A model generated the notes under the pieces. The model had not been told where the DNA came from. It searched no databases and worked only from the letters and a program-made list of their open reading frames with translations. Shown piece by piece: positions 21,707-34,354 of a DNA stretch of 64,000 bases. The position numbers were made by a program, and so were the translations under genes. Location: positions 2,728,001-2,792,000 of the forward strand of contig JANFOG010000004.1 of the NCBI GenBank assembly GCA_024336345.1, in the 5' to 3' direction. The stretch's first letter is position 1; each line of letters opens with the position of its first letter. Source of the DNA: Mariannaea sp. PMI_226 (taxonomy: Eukaryota > Ascomycota > Sordariomycetes > Hypocreales > Nectriaceae).

Positions 21707-24688
21707 AATTAACCCGAAGTACCTATGTAAGAGTGAAGAAACAGGTTGACGACGAGTGAGCTAGCACTGGATGTAGGAGTTATAGGAAGCTAGGCTGCCA
21801 CGGCTTGACCACTCTCTCTCCGTCACGTGCGAAATATCTCCTCAATTTTCTGACCAATGAATAGAGGCTTTCTCAAGTTCGCCTATGAGCATTTGCGAAT
21901 CGTAATACAGTTCGTTTTGGTTTCGTCTCACATCATTACGAACTGCCAATAGGTGCTACATAGGTTCAACATTAAATCTTTGCAAAACATTTTCGATAGC
22001 GAATATACAATAAACCTATTACCCTAGTTGGTTCATTTAGCTATTTAGCTTTTCATATACCTTGATCATTATCATCTAGATATTTGTATATTACTAAACA
22101 TAATGTCTAGATTAATTGGGTCCCGCGAAAATGACTTAGACCCCTTTTCCACAACTGCCAACATGTAGTCTAATGTCTATATGAGTTTTCACTATGAAAG
22201 TTGCTGCGCCACTGCCAGAACGATACATACGTCTGTTGAAGAATTGTCTAAATGCTCCATTGCTATTAGCAGCTACGTGGCGGCATAACGCCCCCGACAT
22301 ACACTAACAACCCCCTGCATATTCGGTCTACAAGATTGACCAAAGATTAAAATATGACAACCTCCATAGCTAGAAAGGTCAACGATGCCAAGCTTTTTAC
22401 TCAAGTTTCTCAGTCGCTGTCGTTTAGAAACCACTCGGTAGGATTGCTTCTCCTATTCAGATTGATCAAATTGGCGAGGTCCGTAGCGTAATCATGAAGC
22501 GTCCCTCAAGTAGAATCTAGGTTTTCAACTTCCAATCAGTAATGAGATCTTTGAGAATTTGTGCGGCAAAGTCTACGCTCATCCCTACCGTGCTGCACAA
22601 CATGCTGCAATTGCTTGGGGTCCAAGTATGAATTCTCAGTCAGGTCCTCTTACCTGACCGGTTCTTGTCTAGAGTGATACTTGTTCACGACACATCTAAA
22701 GTGTTATTCGCTCTCTTTTTCTTTTTCTCTCTGCGCGCGCGTGTGTGTCAAACCCTTTTGCTGCTACGAAACTATAGGGAGGAAAGTGGAATCGCACAAG
22801 CGTTTTCATGTAAGGAATCAGACGAGAAAAGGGAAGACATTTTCACTCCTAATCTAGCGAAGGATTCTTGGCCTCTTGAAGTCATTGACCCGTTCCCTGC
22901 AGACTCTTGCATTTTGGTAGCTTGGTGAATAACCCGTATGGCCTGTATGTTGACTCCAACGGCATCAAAGCCTCCAGGACAATCCAACTATGGTAGATTC
23001 AAGACCCGTTCGCTCTGCCAGAGACAACTTTGCCGGTCGTGAATCAACGGAATGCGCGTAAGTTGTATTTATTGGAGACCAAAAATTCACCAAATATGGT
23101 GATTCCAGATCTAGACACCCATGTTAAGGGCATACGTTGCCCCGTTGGCAGGTGAAACGACTGATATTGCGAACGGATTTCATTTGGTTAAGCGAATTGA
23201 ATAGCTGTGCGACAAGTCCGTGCTCAAGCAAACCATCATTTAATGAAATCATGCTTGCCGATGAAGCGAATCACTCCTCTGGTGTAGACTACCTTATCTA
23301 GAATAATGCTCTACGAGTGAGTTGACTAGACATGGGTACAACAGCAAAGCTGTGCAGCAGCAAGCAAGAATTCACAAGCCAATATAACTAGAGTGGCAGA
23401 AGCGCAGTGTTCTTGAAGCTGCAGCTGTATGAAGTTGGCCATGCAAAATTATCATCCTCTTCTCATCGGGTAGAGGCAGACACGGTCGCTTTAGACTGGA
23501 CTTACATGGTCGCGTGACGCGAGGAAAGGGATGGGATGAGATTGAAGGAAAACAACTACAACAAGAATGAAACACTTGTTCCAAACTAACGATTGAAGAT
23601 GAGCAATCATGCATGTGCATATCGTACACGTATGCAAAGTGACAGATTTATCAACAAACAGTCGGTGTGAAAGAAGAACCAAGAACTCGCTAAACGTCTT
23701 TCAATGAGAGTTGGTTTACGACGAGCCCGGGGATGCATAGAGACCTCTACGTACGGTGCAACCGCTGGCGACATAAAACGAATAAAACCACGATTCATTT
23801 ACGCCTACAAAGTGAGTAAGTCATTATTCGTATTTTTCGGTTTAAGATTGACGGGTCTATTCTTGGAGTGTATCCAGCCACCCTTTTTCTGTCATCATTC
23901 CGTCATTCCCAAGCTCACGCGACGACGCGGGAACTAAGGCACATTGCTAAACCCTCCACAAAAACACCAAACCCCCGACATCACCAAATCATCGTCGTGA
24001 TCTAGCAACCCAAGATGCAGGGGTTGATGCATTCGATACTACACCGGAGAATTAAATACGTAACTGGGAACCCTGTTGACGTGCCGCATAGGTAGCCAAG
24101 ACTTTTGCAACAAGACCAGACCAGCCAGGATTTTCGGCTTATCCTATTCCCCGCACTTTGCCTCAGCAGGATCCGGATCATCCGTGACCCCGTTGACGTT
24201 CTTAAGATGACGGGGGGGAGACACATTCATACCTCACCTGATCACCTCACCTCCTCGGACGAGACACCTCTCCTTCGCCTCAAAAATCGAAATCCAAGTC
24301 AAAACATACTCCCATCTAGCAATGGCCATAGGACGTCGAACGAAGAAAGTTTAGTCTTCATCAGGTCTATCTATCTTCTCTCTAGATCATCGAATCATTT
24401 CTTGGTTTCCGCCAAGAGAGTCTTAATTTTTCATCCATCATCCATATCTTTGTCATATTCTCTCTTAGCACCTCTTCCCTCTCAGCTAATGGAGGGCTTT
24501 CAGACAACAACAAAAATGACCATGGTGGCGATGCATTGCAAGGGCGGAATTGGCCAGACCTGCACTGCGGAGCCCCGATCCAAACGACTTCCCATGACCA
24601 AACGAAACAATCAACGCTAGCAACAAGGGAAATTTTTTGCAAAAAAGAAACGTCCACCGAATCGAGTTTGGTCATCCCGTCATTAAAT
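21707..24688. other. Long gene-poor region
   Basis: About 3 kb with AT-rich segments and no supported gene. The longest frame (24105-24620, +) lies beyond the 3' end of the desaturase gene and has no recognisable domain. Confidence 0.45.
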
Positions 24689-26216
24689 TTACTCAGGCTT
24701 CATAACCGCAGGCTTCATGCCCAGGTTGTTGCGGTTGCGGAAGAACAAGATACCCTTGGCAGGTCCCTCGGCGTCCTGCACGGGCTCAACCCACTGGCAC
24801 ATGCGCGCGCTGCGGTACATGGCCTTGATGAAACCAATAGGGCCATCCTTGACATCAGCACGGTAGTGCTTGCCCATGATAGGCTTGATGGCCTCAGTAG
24901 CCTCATCTGCGTTGTAGAAGGGGATGGAGCTGACATAGTGGTGCAGGACGTGGGTCTCAATGATGCCGTGAAGAAGGTGTCGGCCGATGAAGCCCATCTC
25001 GCGATCGATGGTAGCAGCAGCACCACGGACAAAGTTCCACTCGTCACCAGTGTAGTGAGGAAGCGTAGGGTCGGTGTGCTGGAGGAAGGTGATGGCAACT
25101 AAAAGCAACCAAAGTCAGTCACGAGCTACGCGCATACCACACCGAGGATGAGATAATCAAAAACTTACCGAGCCAGTGGTTAACCCAGAGGTAGGGAATC
25201 ATGTACCAGACGAGCATGTTCTGGAAACCAAACTGCTTGGTCAAGTAATAGAGAGCAGTAGCGGCCAAGATGATACCAATGTCGCTGTAGACAATGAGCT
25301 TGGCATCTCGGTTCTCATACAGGGGGCTGCGGGGATCGAAGTGGTTGACACCACCGCCGAAGCCGTTTCGCTTGCCCTTTCCACGACCCTCGCGCTGTCG
25401 CTCATGGTAGTTGTGGCCAGTAACGTTGGTCAGGAGGTAGTTGGGCCATCCGATGAGCTGCTGGCCAATGAGCAGCATGAGGTTGTAGAGGGGAGTCTCC
25501 TCGGCCAGCTCAGACAATTCGTGCACCATCTTGCCGAGACGGTTGGCCTGCTGCTCGCGAGTTCGAGGAACAAAGACCATGTCGCGCTCCATATGGCCAG
25601 TGGCCTTGTGGTGCTTGCGATGGGAGATTTGCCAGCTGAAGTAGGGGACGAGGAGACTGGAGTGGAGAACCCAGCCGGTGAGATCGTTGACAAAGGTGGA
25701 ATCGGAGAAGGCGCCATGACCGCACTCGTGAGCGATGACCCAAAGGCCAGTGCCGAAGAGACCCTGGAGAACGGTGTAGAGAGCCCACAGACCAGCGCGG
25801 GCAGGCTTCGAGGGGACGTATTCGGGGGTCACATAGTTGTGGAACACGTAGAAGGTGGTGGCAAGGCAAATGATGTCGCGGAGGATGTAAGCGTAACCCT
25901 TGAGGGCAGAACGCTTGAAGCAGTGCTTGGGAATGGCATCATGGATCTCCTTGATGGTGAAGTCTGGGGGGGTGAACTCGTTGCCGTAGGTGTCGAAGAG
26001 ACGGCCGTACTTGGATTCGGAGGACTTGATAGGGGCCTCAGCCTCCGAGGCGAGCGAAGAGAGCGATGTGTTCGAGGCCGAAGGACGGGGAGAATCCGAG
26101 GGCGAGACAGCAGCCGAGGACTCAGAGTCGGTAGCCGTGGCAGAGTTGACGGCCCTGCGAAGAGCAGGGTTCTTCTTTTGCCGGGTGTCGGCCGAAGTTG
26201 AGACGGAGGCCGCCAT
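24689..26216 (-). CDS. Delta-12 fatty acid desaturase (oleate to linoleate)
   Basis: Two exons, 26216-25169 and 25098-24689, with a 70-nt intron; 485 aa. It is an endoplasmic-reticulum membrane di-iron enzyme that adds the delta-12 double bond to oleoyl chains to make linoleate. All three His boxes are present: HECGH at 163-167, HRKHH at 199-203 and HVLHH at 399-403. Box 1 starting HECGH, not HDCGH, and the spacing fit the fungal Fad2/OdeA group. A Ser/Ala-rich cytosolic N-terminus of about 65 residues precedes the domain and hydrophobic segments flank the boxes. The intron lies after WVNHWL. A delta-12/delta-15 or bifunctional variant cannot be excluded from motifs. A long purine-rich (CT-rich on the sense strand) leader lies just upstream. 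Confidence 0.93.
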
Positions 26217-26296
26217 TGGGGATGGGGTTGCAAGTCAAGGAAAGGAGATTGACCCAGGTGAGACTTGAGAAGAGCCAAACTGGTCTCTGATCCTAT

Positions 26297-26412
26297 TCGA
26301 GAGGGGGGAAGGGGGGGAAGAGATAAAGAAAAAGAGAAGAAGGAACTTGGAGAGGACGACCAAGAAGAAAAAGAGAGCTGAGATGGAGCTGAAATGGAGG
26401 TGGAAGGGGAGA
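26297..26412 (-). promoter_or_regulatory. CT-rich leader of the desaturase gene
   Basis: Nearly pure purine on the plus strand, so CT-rich on the sense strand, starting about 80 bp upstream of the desaturase ATG. Such tracts are common around transcription starts of strongly expressed fungal genes; the role here is inferred. Confidence 0.45.
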
Positions 26413-26545
26413 CACACAGGGCCTTCAAGTGGAGATGCAGAGCTAATATGTAAGTGACTTCTCTCGGTACTGGTCAATGTTTTGTTGGGGGTGCCGTGGA
26501 GCCAAAAAGTCGGCCGCAGGGGACGGGACAGCGGTACGGCGGTGC

Positions 26546-26570
26546 ACCAGCAGCAGCAGCAGCAGCAAGC
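26546..26570. repeat. CAG triplet microsatellite
   Basis: Eight near-perfect CAG triplets ending in AAGCAG, in the region upstream of the desaturase, followed by GCGGCGACGGCGGCGG. Confidence 0.8.
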
Positions 26571-28053
26571 AGTAGCAGCGGCGACGGCGGCGGAGGAAGG
26601 CGGCGTGTGTGAATTGAGAGCTGCGGGTGTGAGTGGAACACCAATTGAACGGTCGAGGAAACCGAGACAATTCAAAGGACCAAACGAAATGTGAGAGGTG
26701 AAATTCTCTTCCGTAAGAATGGCAATGGCCAGTTGTTGATATTGTTCATTGTCATTGATTATTAACTTTTGTGTGGTCATCCAGCTTATTCCATTTTGTC
26801 TACCTATCTACAGTAAGCCCCCCTTACCAATTCGTGGGAGGCGACAAAGTGTCTGAAAGAAAAAAAAAAAATCAATAGATACATCAAGCTCCCGGTGCCG
26901 CCTTACCAGGGGGCTTGCACCGCTTGAAAGGAGCCAGTGTTCCTGATTCAAGACCCCCAGCCCAGCCATCCTTCACAACCTATCAGGACCCTATCAAAAC
27001 CCAGGGGGAGAAAACCCCTACAAATTCAATCGCGGAAACACGCTAGAAAACGTCGCCTCCACCCTGGCCTTACCCATAGCCAAGAGAGGGTGGCAACGAA
27101 CTTTTTTTTTTCTGCCCGAATACACGAATGGCAAATGCTGCACAAAGTACGTACATATCTTCTGTACTGTGTGTGCTTCGCACAGCTGAGAGATCTACTA
27201 GTAAATTTATTGGTTGTTCTGCCGGCCGACGACTCAGCTTACTAAACGGGGAAGCCGGTTGTGTCACCCATCAAAGATATTCTGCTCAAGAGGCGGGAGA
27301 CTAGCAAAGCTGTACAATACCGCATTGGAAGAGCTGTGATGGTACATATCCCGCCAAGGGACTATTGATTAGTTACTGGGTGAAATCGCTTTTTCTTGAC
27401 TTCTACACAGTACGGCCCAGTTTCGAAATGACGGCCCGGCAGTGGACACATGCCATGTTCAAAGCCAGCAATACAGCTTCGTCCCTGGACAACACTAACG
27501 ACTCCTCCCTTCAAATCGCATGATGTTCCTAGTTATTGCCGAGGAGTTCCCCGTCCATGGCATCAACAGTTGTCCTATGTAGATTTTCTCGATCCTGCAC
27601 TGCCGCGACTTGCCATCGACCTGGATGAGACCACAGTATCCTCACACACCTTGCACTCGTCAGCGCCGGGAGACGTCTATTTCCCGTCATCTGATTGATT
27701 ACTTCAAGAAACGCCTCACCGCCTGACGCTGATCTTCGATTGACCGGGTGTGGATAACAAGAAGCGGGAGAGAGTACGGAGTCCGCATGTGGGTGGAGGA
27801 GACGGGCCACAAGATTGGTCCCAGCACCGTATATCCTACTTACCTCTTGTACGGCAAAAGGACATCCAGCGCATGTCTTGGAACGGAGACTCCAGTTGGC
27901 TTGAAGGCGTGGCGGCCCCCTCCCAACTTTGGCACAAGCTGGAAATCATAATTGGCATTTATTCGACATGTGAAATTGTGCATCATAAAGTTGATCAATT
28001 GGGCACGGGGCAAATCGGAGGAGATGACCGCAAGAAGGCCCAAGCCCATCCTG

Positions 28054-28074
28054 CCCCCCCCCCCCCCCCCCCCC
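28054..28074. repeat. C21 homopolymer
   Basis: An uninterrupted run of 21 cytosines in a gene-free stretch. Its exact length may be a sequencing uncertainty. Confidence 0.85.
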
Positions 28075-30438
28075 TTCTCTCCATGCCCCGCGACTATGCT
28101 CGAGCCATGAGAAAGAGATGGGGTAGCAAGGTAGTTATGACACGCCTGTTTCATGGTAGATGAAATGGAATGGAGGCAATTGGTTCGATTTCACACAGGC
28201 TACTCCATCCCGAGACCTCGAGGGCCACTGCCCCACGAAAGAAGGCGGGATGCGAGGGAAGCCTTTTTGGGTGGGTGGTTCTTGATTCGAACAGGAAGAA
28301 ATCGACCGTTGCTTGCTATTCCTGACAATTTTGCATTGTTAATGGCTCATCTATGCTATTGTATACCCTCGGTTAGAATAGTTCGAATGTGCGGTAGGTA
28401 GGCAACTTGGCAGGAGACGAGCATTGCGTAGGGAGTATTGATTGATGGATAAGATCCCAAGGACATTTCTCCCCAGTCGATCCATACCGTAATTGCGAAT
28501 ATTCCATGTACACCCGTCCAGTAAGATCAACAAACAAAGCCAAGCTCACCACCAGCATGATACACCTGGAAGGTTTGAATCGAATTGGGGGGAATTTCCC
28601 GCTCAATTCCGAAATAAGCTCACATCCGGGTCGTACGCATGCAAATGACCAGTCTCCGTGCTTTCATGCCTACATTACTTATCGTCATGCGTACAGCTGC
28701 AGGAATTTGATAAAGGTTGTCCTCGAGGCATGGTGGTTGGCTACCTCCCGTTCGTACAGAGGCAGGTAAGCACGACAAGGTTTGCGAGCAGGGAGTATAG
28801 TAGGGGAAGGACAAAATATGGCCACATGTGAATCATGGAGATGCCGAGGTGCGTTTTTCTTATTTCGCAGAGTCTATTGATTGGATAGCTGATTTTGGTT
28901 TGGATGGACGAACGCCTGATCTCCGAATGGCCTAGGCCGTAAGAACAACAGCACTCTAAGATCCCGACGCCTTTTTTTTTTTTCTCCCTTCTCTGGTAGT
29001 TGGGATGATGGGGGTGAAAGGTGTACAGTAGAGAGCGCCCAATTAGCCCTTGTCCATACCCCGTCGTGCGCTGTACGCCCCCAGATTGGCGACAGCCCCT
29101 CATCAGTGAGTGGGCAGGCAGGCGGGCAGGAGCAGGGTCCAGAGTTGCCCGCAGTTCCTCCATTTTTTTTTTTTTTTCTGTTGGGAATTTTGTTGAGCGG
29201 ACCCTGGCCCTGACGCCGATGACCCTAAGGTTCAGACAGGGGAGGAGGGGAGGGTGCGGTAGAAATATGGAGCACCCCTTGTGTGTAAGAGAAACCGCGA
29301 GCACGTTTTGATTCTCTTTTTTCTCAGTTGTGCACTGTACGGTACTACTAGCATATAGTACCTACACTGCCTACACGACCATGAAATTGCCCTTGTCTAG
29401 GCTTGATAACAGGTCATAGCATCGTGTCAATTTTCATTTTCTAGCACAATCCATTATGCGATATACGTACATACCAGGTGAAGTTCTGTAACTTAGCGGA
29501 GCCATTCGATCTTTTTACAGAAAGAAGCCTAGCTCAGGTCCATCCAGCACCTTGCCTTCCATTGGTACCTACCTTAGTTAGGTACGTACTTTGTTTGCTC
29601 TGGGACTGTATCTCTAGTACCTTATTCGATGACAGAGCACTGTCTACCTCTAGGTATAGATGTCCTATTGACAGCATTGTTGGTCTATATTGTGCATGAA
29701 TCAAACTATTCCATCTAATCTGTGCATCCAAGAGTAATTGCATTCGTGGATGCCGAGCATTGACATTTCTGCAACTCCAAGGCTTTCAACATTTCGAGTC
29801 AATTGTTGCTGTCTGCTTCAGGTAGACCAAGCAAGAAACGAAGTACTCCTCCCTTGTTCAGATCAGGACTTTCTCTCCGGCCACGAGTTCTTTTCTTCTC
29901 TTAGTCCCGGTTAATACCCACCCCGTCCTCTCGGCAAGAGAATATACCGACCGACTGCACAGATTACAGTCCTGATGAACTGATCCCAACCATCTGTACA
30001 AGAGCTTGGTCCAGCGTTCGGTTTCCCTCCACCTGACCTGGCTGGTCTAAGCGCCCGCTTTGGCTGCTCCTTCGCAGAGCCGCCTTCCGGGTCAGCTCAT
30101 AGTGGTTCGACATGCTCAACGTCAAAGAAAACCTCGTTCCTGGAATATGGAGTAAGCAGACAGCTGCAAGTTGGTCTTCTCGAATTGATCTACATGTTCT
30201 AGACAACATCTCCCTCTCTCTCCTTTGCCACTGATCCCCCCTCTTCCCACTCGGAACAGCTTTTGTTGGGAAACCCCCCCTTCCACATCCCAGTCATTCC
30301 AACCCATCTCCATACATTCCCTTGATGGGCACTTCAACGGCAATACGAGCATATGAGCGTCTCGAGAAACTCCACCCGAGCCCAGGAAGATGCTTCGGTT
30401 GAATCAGGATGATCAATCGGGTGTACTGAAATAACCAC

Positions 30439-32353
30439 TCATGAAGGAGCCTGATTATCAGCACCCCAGGCTAGAACAAGCTCCTTCAGTAGATGGTAAA
30501 TCATGTCATTGCGGGCACCGGCTGGCATCTCCTGAAAACCCTGGGTATTCTCTCTAATGAACGAGCTTATGGCTTGCTGTCTTGTGCTTTGAGTGGTTTG
30601 GGCTGTTGCATTCTGGCTTTGTGTCATTCTCTGTTCAGTCTCTTGCTGTTGGGAGGTAGTTTGGTGTAACTGGGATGAGTTGACCGGCTTGGGCATTGGC
30701 CGGATAAGCAAATCGCTGCCTGGTTCCAGCGGCCAGTCCTTCACGACTGAGGCTTGGCTATCTGGTTCGTCATAAGTGACCCGTATTCGTTTCGCATCAT
30801 TCTCGCCTGCGTCAACCTCATCACTCTCATCTGCCTCCTGGCGCTTCCTTTTCCGCAATCGCGTATTGAAGGGACTTCTCTTTGCCTGACTTTTTGATGC
30901 GTTGTCCCTCAGTAACTGCCGGAACTGTCCTTCGTAATACTTTAGTTGTCCTAGCGTCCGCGGTGTCACCAATGGCGTCCTTGGTTCGATGGATGGCAAT
31001 GGGCTGCCTTCGTGAGACTCGATGTTATCGTCGAGCTCAGCGTCGCTATCGGAGCTGGCATCGCCGTCACTGCTGTCATCACTAGTACCCTCGTCATCTT
31101 CCTCGACGGACTCAGTAGATTGACTCTTTTGTCTGATCTTCTCAAGAGAAGTTGTATTCTGAAGATTGTTTTGAATTGCCTTTTCTAAAGCGGGTTGCAA
31201 ATGTGCAACTAAAGACGCAATGATTTCCGTCTTGTAATCTCCGGAAGTAGAGGCATGCTGTCCTCCTGCCTTGAGCCTCTCCTGAAGATAGTAAATATGC
31301 TGGCTGTACTCCTTACAGCTGCTATCAGCATTCAGAAGCGGAGGAGGTTGGTGTTCTGCTAGCAATTCCTCCCGACGCTTCTGTAACCTGATCTCAGTCC
31401 AGTCGGAGACTGCTGTTCTAATATGTGCAATTATCTTGAACTCCAGGTCTTGGCTGAGCATCTCCAAGTGATTTTCGTTGTGACGCATACAGACTTTCCC
31501 CCATTCTTCTATCGCTGTGGCAAGGTCTGATCCAGAGGCCGTACGGACTGGGCTTTTCCCTCTTAACATCAGCTCGGTCTGGTACTCCTCGCACCAGGTA
31601 TCAACCGTCTTTCGCAGGTGTCGCCAATCCCTCCACCGATACCCGATATCGGTTTGTGAATTGATTCCGTGAAGAACCTTTATCCAAAACTCCTCCATTT
31701 GACTGGAGTAGTCTCTTAGATAGTGATTTTCTAGGCGGAGACACACTTTCATAGCCAATACCTTATCAGAAGCTGAAGGTCCATATTCAGGCTTGACGGT
31801 TACCGTTCGGCGGAATTTGAGTGGCTGGACATCTCCCCGTTGGGATTTGGGTCGGTGCTGTAACCACTAGAACAATTAGGAACCATCTCGGGGAGCAACC
31901 TGAGAGAGAGATACGAGTACATACTTCAGAGCCAGTTGGGAGATAATTTTTTCTGTCCGTTTTCCTGTCCGAATCCTCGCCCTTGGAAGCTTCAACTAGG
32001 GTTGAGGAAGGCTCAGAAAGGAGGGTATTTTGGCTGCTGCTGATGAGCATGTTTCCCTTCTTTTGATTGCTTCCTGTTTGCGTCCCTTCTTGAGCATGAA
32101 TCTGTTTGTCATCATATACGTCTCCCCGACGGAGTTTCCTTTGCAAGTTGGAAACCCGCTTGTCTATCGAAAGTTGGCGTCTTGTTGATCGACTTGCGGC
32201 AGGTGATTCTTCGACAGGAAGAGCGGGCAATTCCCTGTCTGGACTGAAGGGTGTGCCAGGGAAACCCTGAGAACCGGGAAGCAGGTGGTTGATAGTGGAG
32301 GATTCTTCTGGTCTCTGAAGCTTCTTCGATCTGGAAGACTGACGGAAACTCAT
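30439..32353 (-). CDS. Hypothetical nuclear-looking protein with acidic and Gln-rich regions
   Basis: Two exons, 32353-31925 and 31866-30439, with a 58-nt intron (GTATGT...TTCTAG); 618 aa. I do not recognise the family. The N-terminal 140 residues are Ser/basic and disordered-looking (MSFRQSSRSKKLQ). After the splice comes a Trp-rich, helical region at about 180-320 (HYLRDYSSQMEEFWIKVL, RWRDWRHLRKTV). Next are a Ser/Asp/Glu tract (EEDDEGTSDDSSDGD), a basic cluster that looks like a nuclear localisation signal (RLRKRKRQ), and a Gln/Thr-rich C-terminal tail. This layout suits a chromatin or transcription-related protein, but that is inference. The start is the only sensible ATG ahead of the basic N-terminus. 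Confidence 0.7.
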
Positions 32354-33244
32354 GATGAGACGTAGTGGAAAGGATGTGTACGATACTAACTTAAAGTGAA
32401 AAGAGGATGGGCAGGTGTGTAAGAGGATCCAAAACGTAACAGTTTGTAGTACAGGAGACGAGCTTGGAGTTGCAAAATGCGAAAGACACAAATAAAAAAA
32501 GGGCGGAATAGAAGAGGTGGGCGAAAGAATCGTGAGAGGTGTGCAAGATGAGGGCGTACAGCTGCAGTGGTGATTTGGCTTTCGGTTTGTGTAGCAGCTG
32601 CGTGCAAACGACAGCCAACACTTGGTCAATTATTCGGGACAGGTCTGTTGCCCCTGTGTAGATGACTGCGGTTTAGCCACCAATGCCCGGGTTTGAGATG
32701 CATTGTCCTTACCAGCGGCATGTTGGGGGTTGTTGAGAAAGCTTTTGACGACTTTCGCCCCCCTTGGCTTGCACACCCATTGTAGTTATCATAGGTCAAC
32801 CGTTGAAGGAAGGCAGTTTCGTATGATATTGTTATGTGAGATGAAGATCTGAGACCATTTTCCATAGAGCGCTACATTCTTAGTGGCTGTTTGTGTTGGC
32901 CGTATTGAGGCGAGGTTTGAATGCCTTTATATCATTATGCAACCCAATAATGTACCGTGAGAGGATAAATGTCAAAAAAGGTATAATCAAGTCAACCTTG
33001 GTATTTAGATAACAATAGTACATATTGGATCAAGTATAAGAGAGCCTTCTAGATATAAATCAAAAGCAGCTGCATGCACGATACGCTCAAACACAATAGC
33101 CTCCCCAGGCGAGGAACGCCAGTTATTCTAACCACAACTCCAGCGCATACATATTGGATAAGCATAATAGGAAAAGAACGGGCATGCGAAAGGTCGCAGA
33201 GGTATCGGTTACGTGATCTCATACTCTTTTCCTTTCGCATCCTG
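32354..33244. other. Intergenic region
   Basis: Upstream of the hypothetical gene and downstream of the mariner-derived gene. The sense-strand leader at 32390-32530 is pyrimidine-rich. No gene is seen. Confidence 0.5.
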
Positions 33245-34354
33245 TTACCATGAAACAAACGTCCCCTCCGTATCCAAAACCTGTCTCAATCGCTGAGGCA
33301 TAAAGTCCACCCACATGTTGATGCGTTCCTGGTCCAAACCTGCCCACACATCACGCACCACCTGCTGCAAAGTCTCGTCCTCCCAGTCCTTGGGCGCCTC
33401 TGCGAGCGTCCACTGCTTCCTGGGCGGCCAAAGTGAATCCAGCGGGCTCAGGTCCGGGCTCTCCCCGCAGTTGAAGTGGCACCGCACGCCGTTGTCCTCC
33501 TTCCATTGCTGCACCAGGTTGACCTTGCTCGCGGACCCGTGGGCGAACGAGTCAGTGTCCTCTTCAATAATGAAGGCCCTGGGGCCAGGGTTTGTAAGCC
33601 AGGGCTTAACCGCCTTGACGAGCACCTTGTCACGGTACTCGGGCATGGTCATGATTCCTGCGCAATTGGGGCTGGTCGACTCCTCGTAAAAGACCGGCTC
33701 GCTCTTGAAGTTGTATCCCACCGCCACCCAGGTATGAACTCTCTTGACGTCACGCGGCCAGTTAGCTTCGTCCAGCGGCGAGCAGCTGGGGCAGAACTTC
33801 TCGCCCGCGCGGGGGAGAAGGCGTATCTTGCCGTCGAGGCCGAAGCCAAAGTGCAGCTCTGCGCTGAACCGCACGAAGCGCCAGTCCTGCGGCTGGTACG
33901 TCTCGAGCATCTTGCGTACGTACTCGGTTCGCTTCTCGCGCAGCTTCTTGTGCGTCCAGGTGCGGGCGCAGGAGAGGCAGCGGCGGTAGCTCAGGGTGCC
34001 CATGGTGCGGTGCAGCGTGCGAGCGTTGCACTCCATTTGCACCCCAGCTTCCTTTGCGAGGCCGCTCCAGTTGAGGTTGACGTTATCGTAGGCGTCGTCC
34101 CAGAGGACGCCCTCCATCTTCTTCTGATCCTCGTCAGAGATCTTGCTGGGGCGACCGCGGGTTTCCTCCCACTCGGGATCATTCCGCTTGGAGGCAGGCA
34201 CACTAAGGGCAGCGTAGCCTTGGGATCGTGAAAGGTCAAAGTGACGAAAGATGGCTGACTTGTTAACGGGCAGGCCTTGGGATTCGAGGTATGATATTGT
34301 CCCTCTCACCATGGCCTTTTTGGGAGTGTCGCCATGTTTGTAACCGGGGGGCAT
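33245..34354 (-). CDS. Mariner-like DDE-derived protein with lost catalytic Asp
   Basis: Single exon, 369 aa. It matches the layout of Tc1/mariner-type transposases: an N-terminal helix-turn-helix (about residues 15-50, NKSAIFRHFDLSRSQGYAAL), a second DNA-binding segment around residues 85-135, then a DDE-like domain. Where the first catalytic Asp is expected (FSDE in relatives) this copy reads FSAELHFGFG. The second acidic site (IIEEDTDSFAHG) and the third (SPDLSPLDSLW) are kept, about 39 residues apart. The frame is otherwise intact, the sequence is GC-rich compared with the intact element at 4088-5475, and I found no flanking terminal repeats. It therefore looks like either a domesticated transposase or an immobile relic. 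The ATG at 34354 is used; a GTG lies three codons upstream. Confidence 0.75.
   Translation of the reverse strand: MPPGYKHGDTPKKAMVRGTISYLESQGLPVNKSAIFRHFDLSRSQGYAALSVPASKRNDPEWEETRGRPSKISDEDQKKMEGVLWDDAYDNVNLNWSGLAKEAGVQMECNARTLHRTMGTLSYRRCLSCARTWTHKKLREKRTEYVRKMLETYQPQDWRFVRFSAELHFGFGLDGKIRLLPRAGEKFCPSCSPLDEANWPRDVKRVHTWVAVGYNFKSEPVFYEESTSPNCAGIMTMPEYRDKVLVKAVKPWLTNPGPRAFIIEEDTDSFAHGSASKVNLVQQWKEDNGVRCHFNCGESPDLSPLDSLWPPRKQWTLAEAPKDWEDETLQQVVRDVWAGLDQERINMWVDFMPQRLRQVLDTEGTFVSW

Larger units (their letters stand above)
26217..30438. other. Long gene-poor region upstream of desaturase
   Basis: About 4.2 kb. The first 600 bp probably belong to the leader and promoter of the minus-strand desaturase and include a CAG microsatellite. 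The rest holds a C21 homopolymer (28054-28074), T and A runs, and short overlapping frames without recognisable domains. Confidence 0.45.

Noticed and set aside
24105..24620. 171-codon frame downstream of the desaturase
   Set aside because: Ser/Thr/His-rich composition without a domain, and it lies where the desaturase 3' untranslated region is expected.
25176..26201. 341-codon open frame on the plus strand opposite the desaturase
   Set aside because: It mirrors the desaturase codons, starts late and crosses no plausible splice sites; composition is Val/Glu/Gly-rich as expected for an antisense shadow.
33476..34231. 251-codon plus-strand frame opposite the mariner-derived gene
   Set aside because: Antisense shadow of a GC-rich coding region; no domain recognised.
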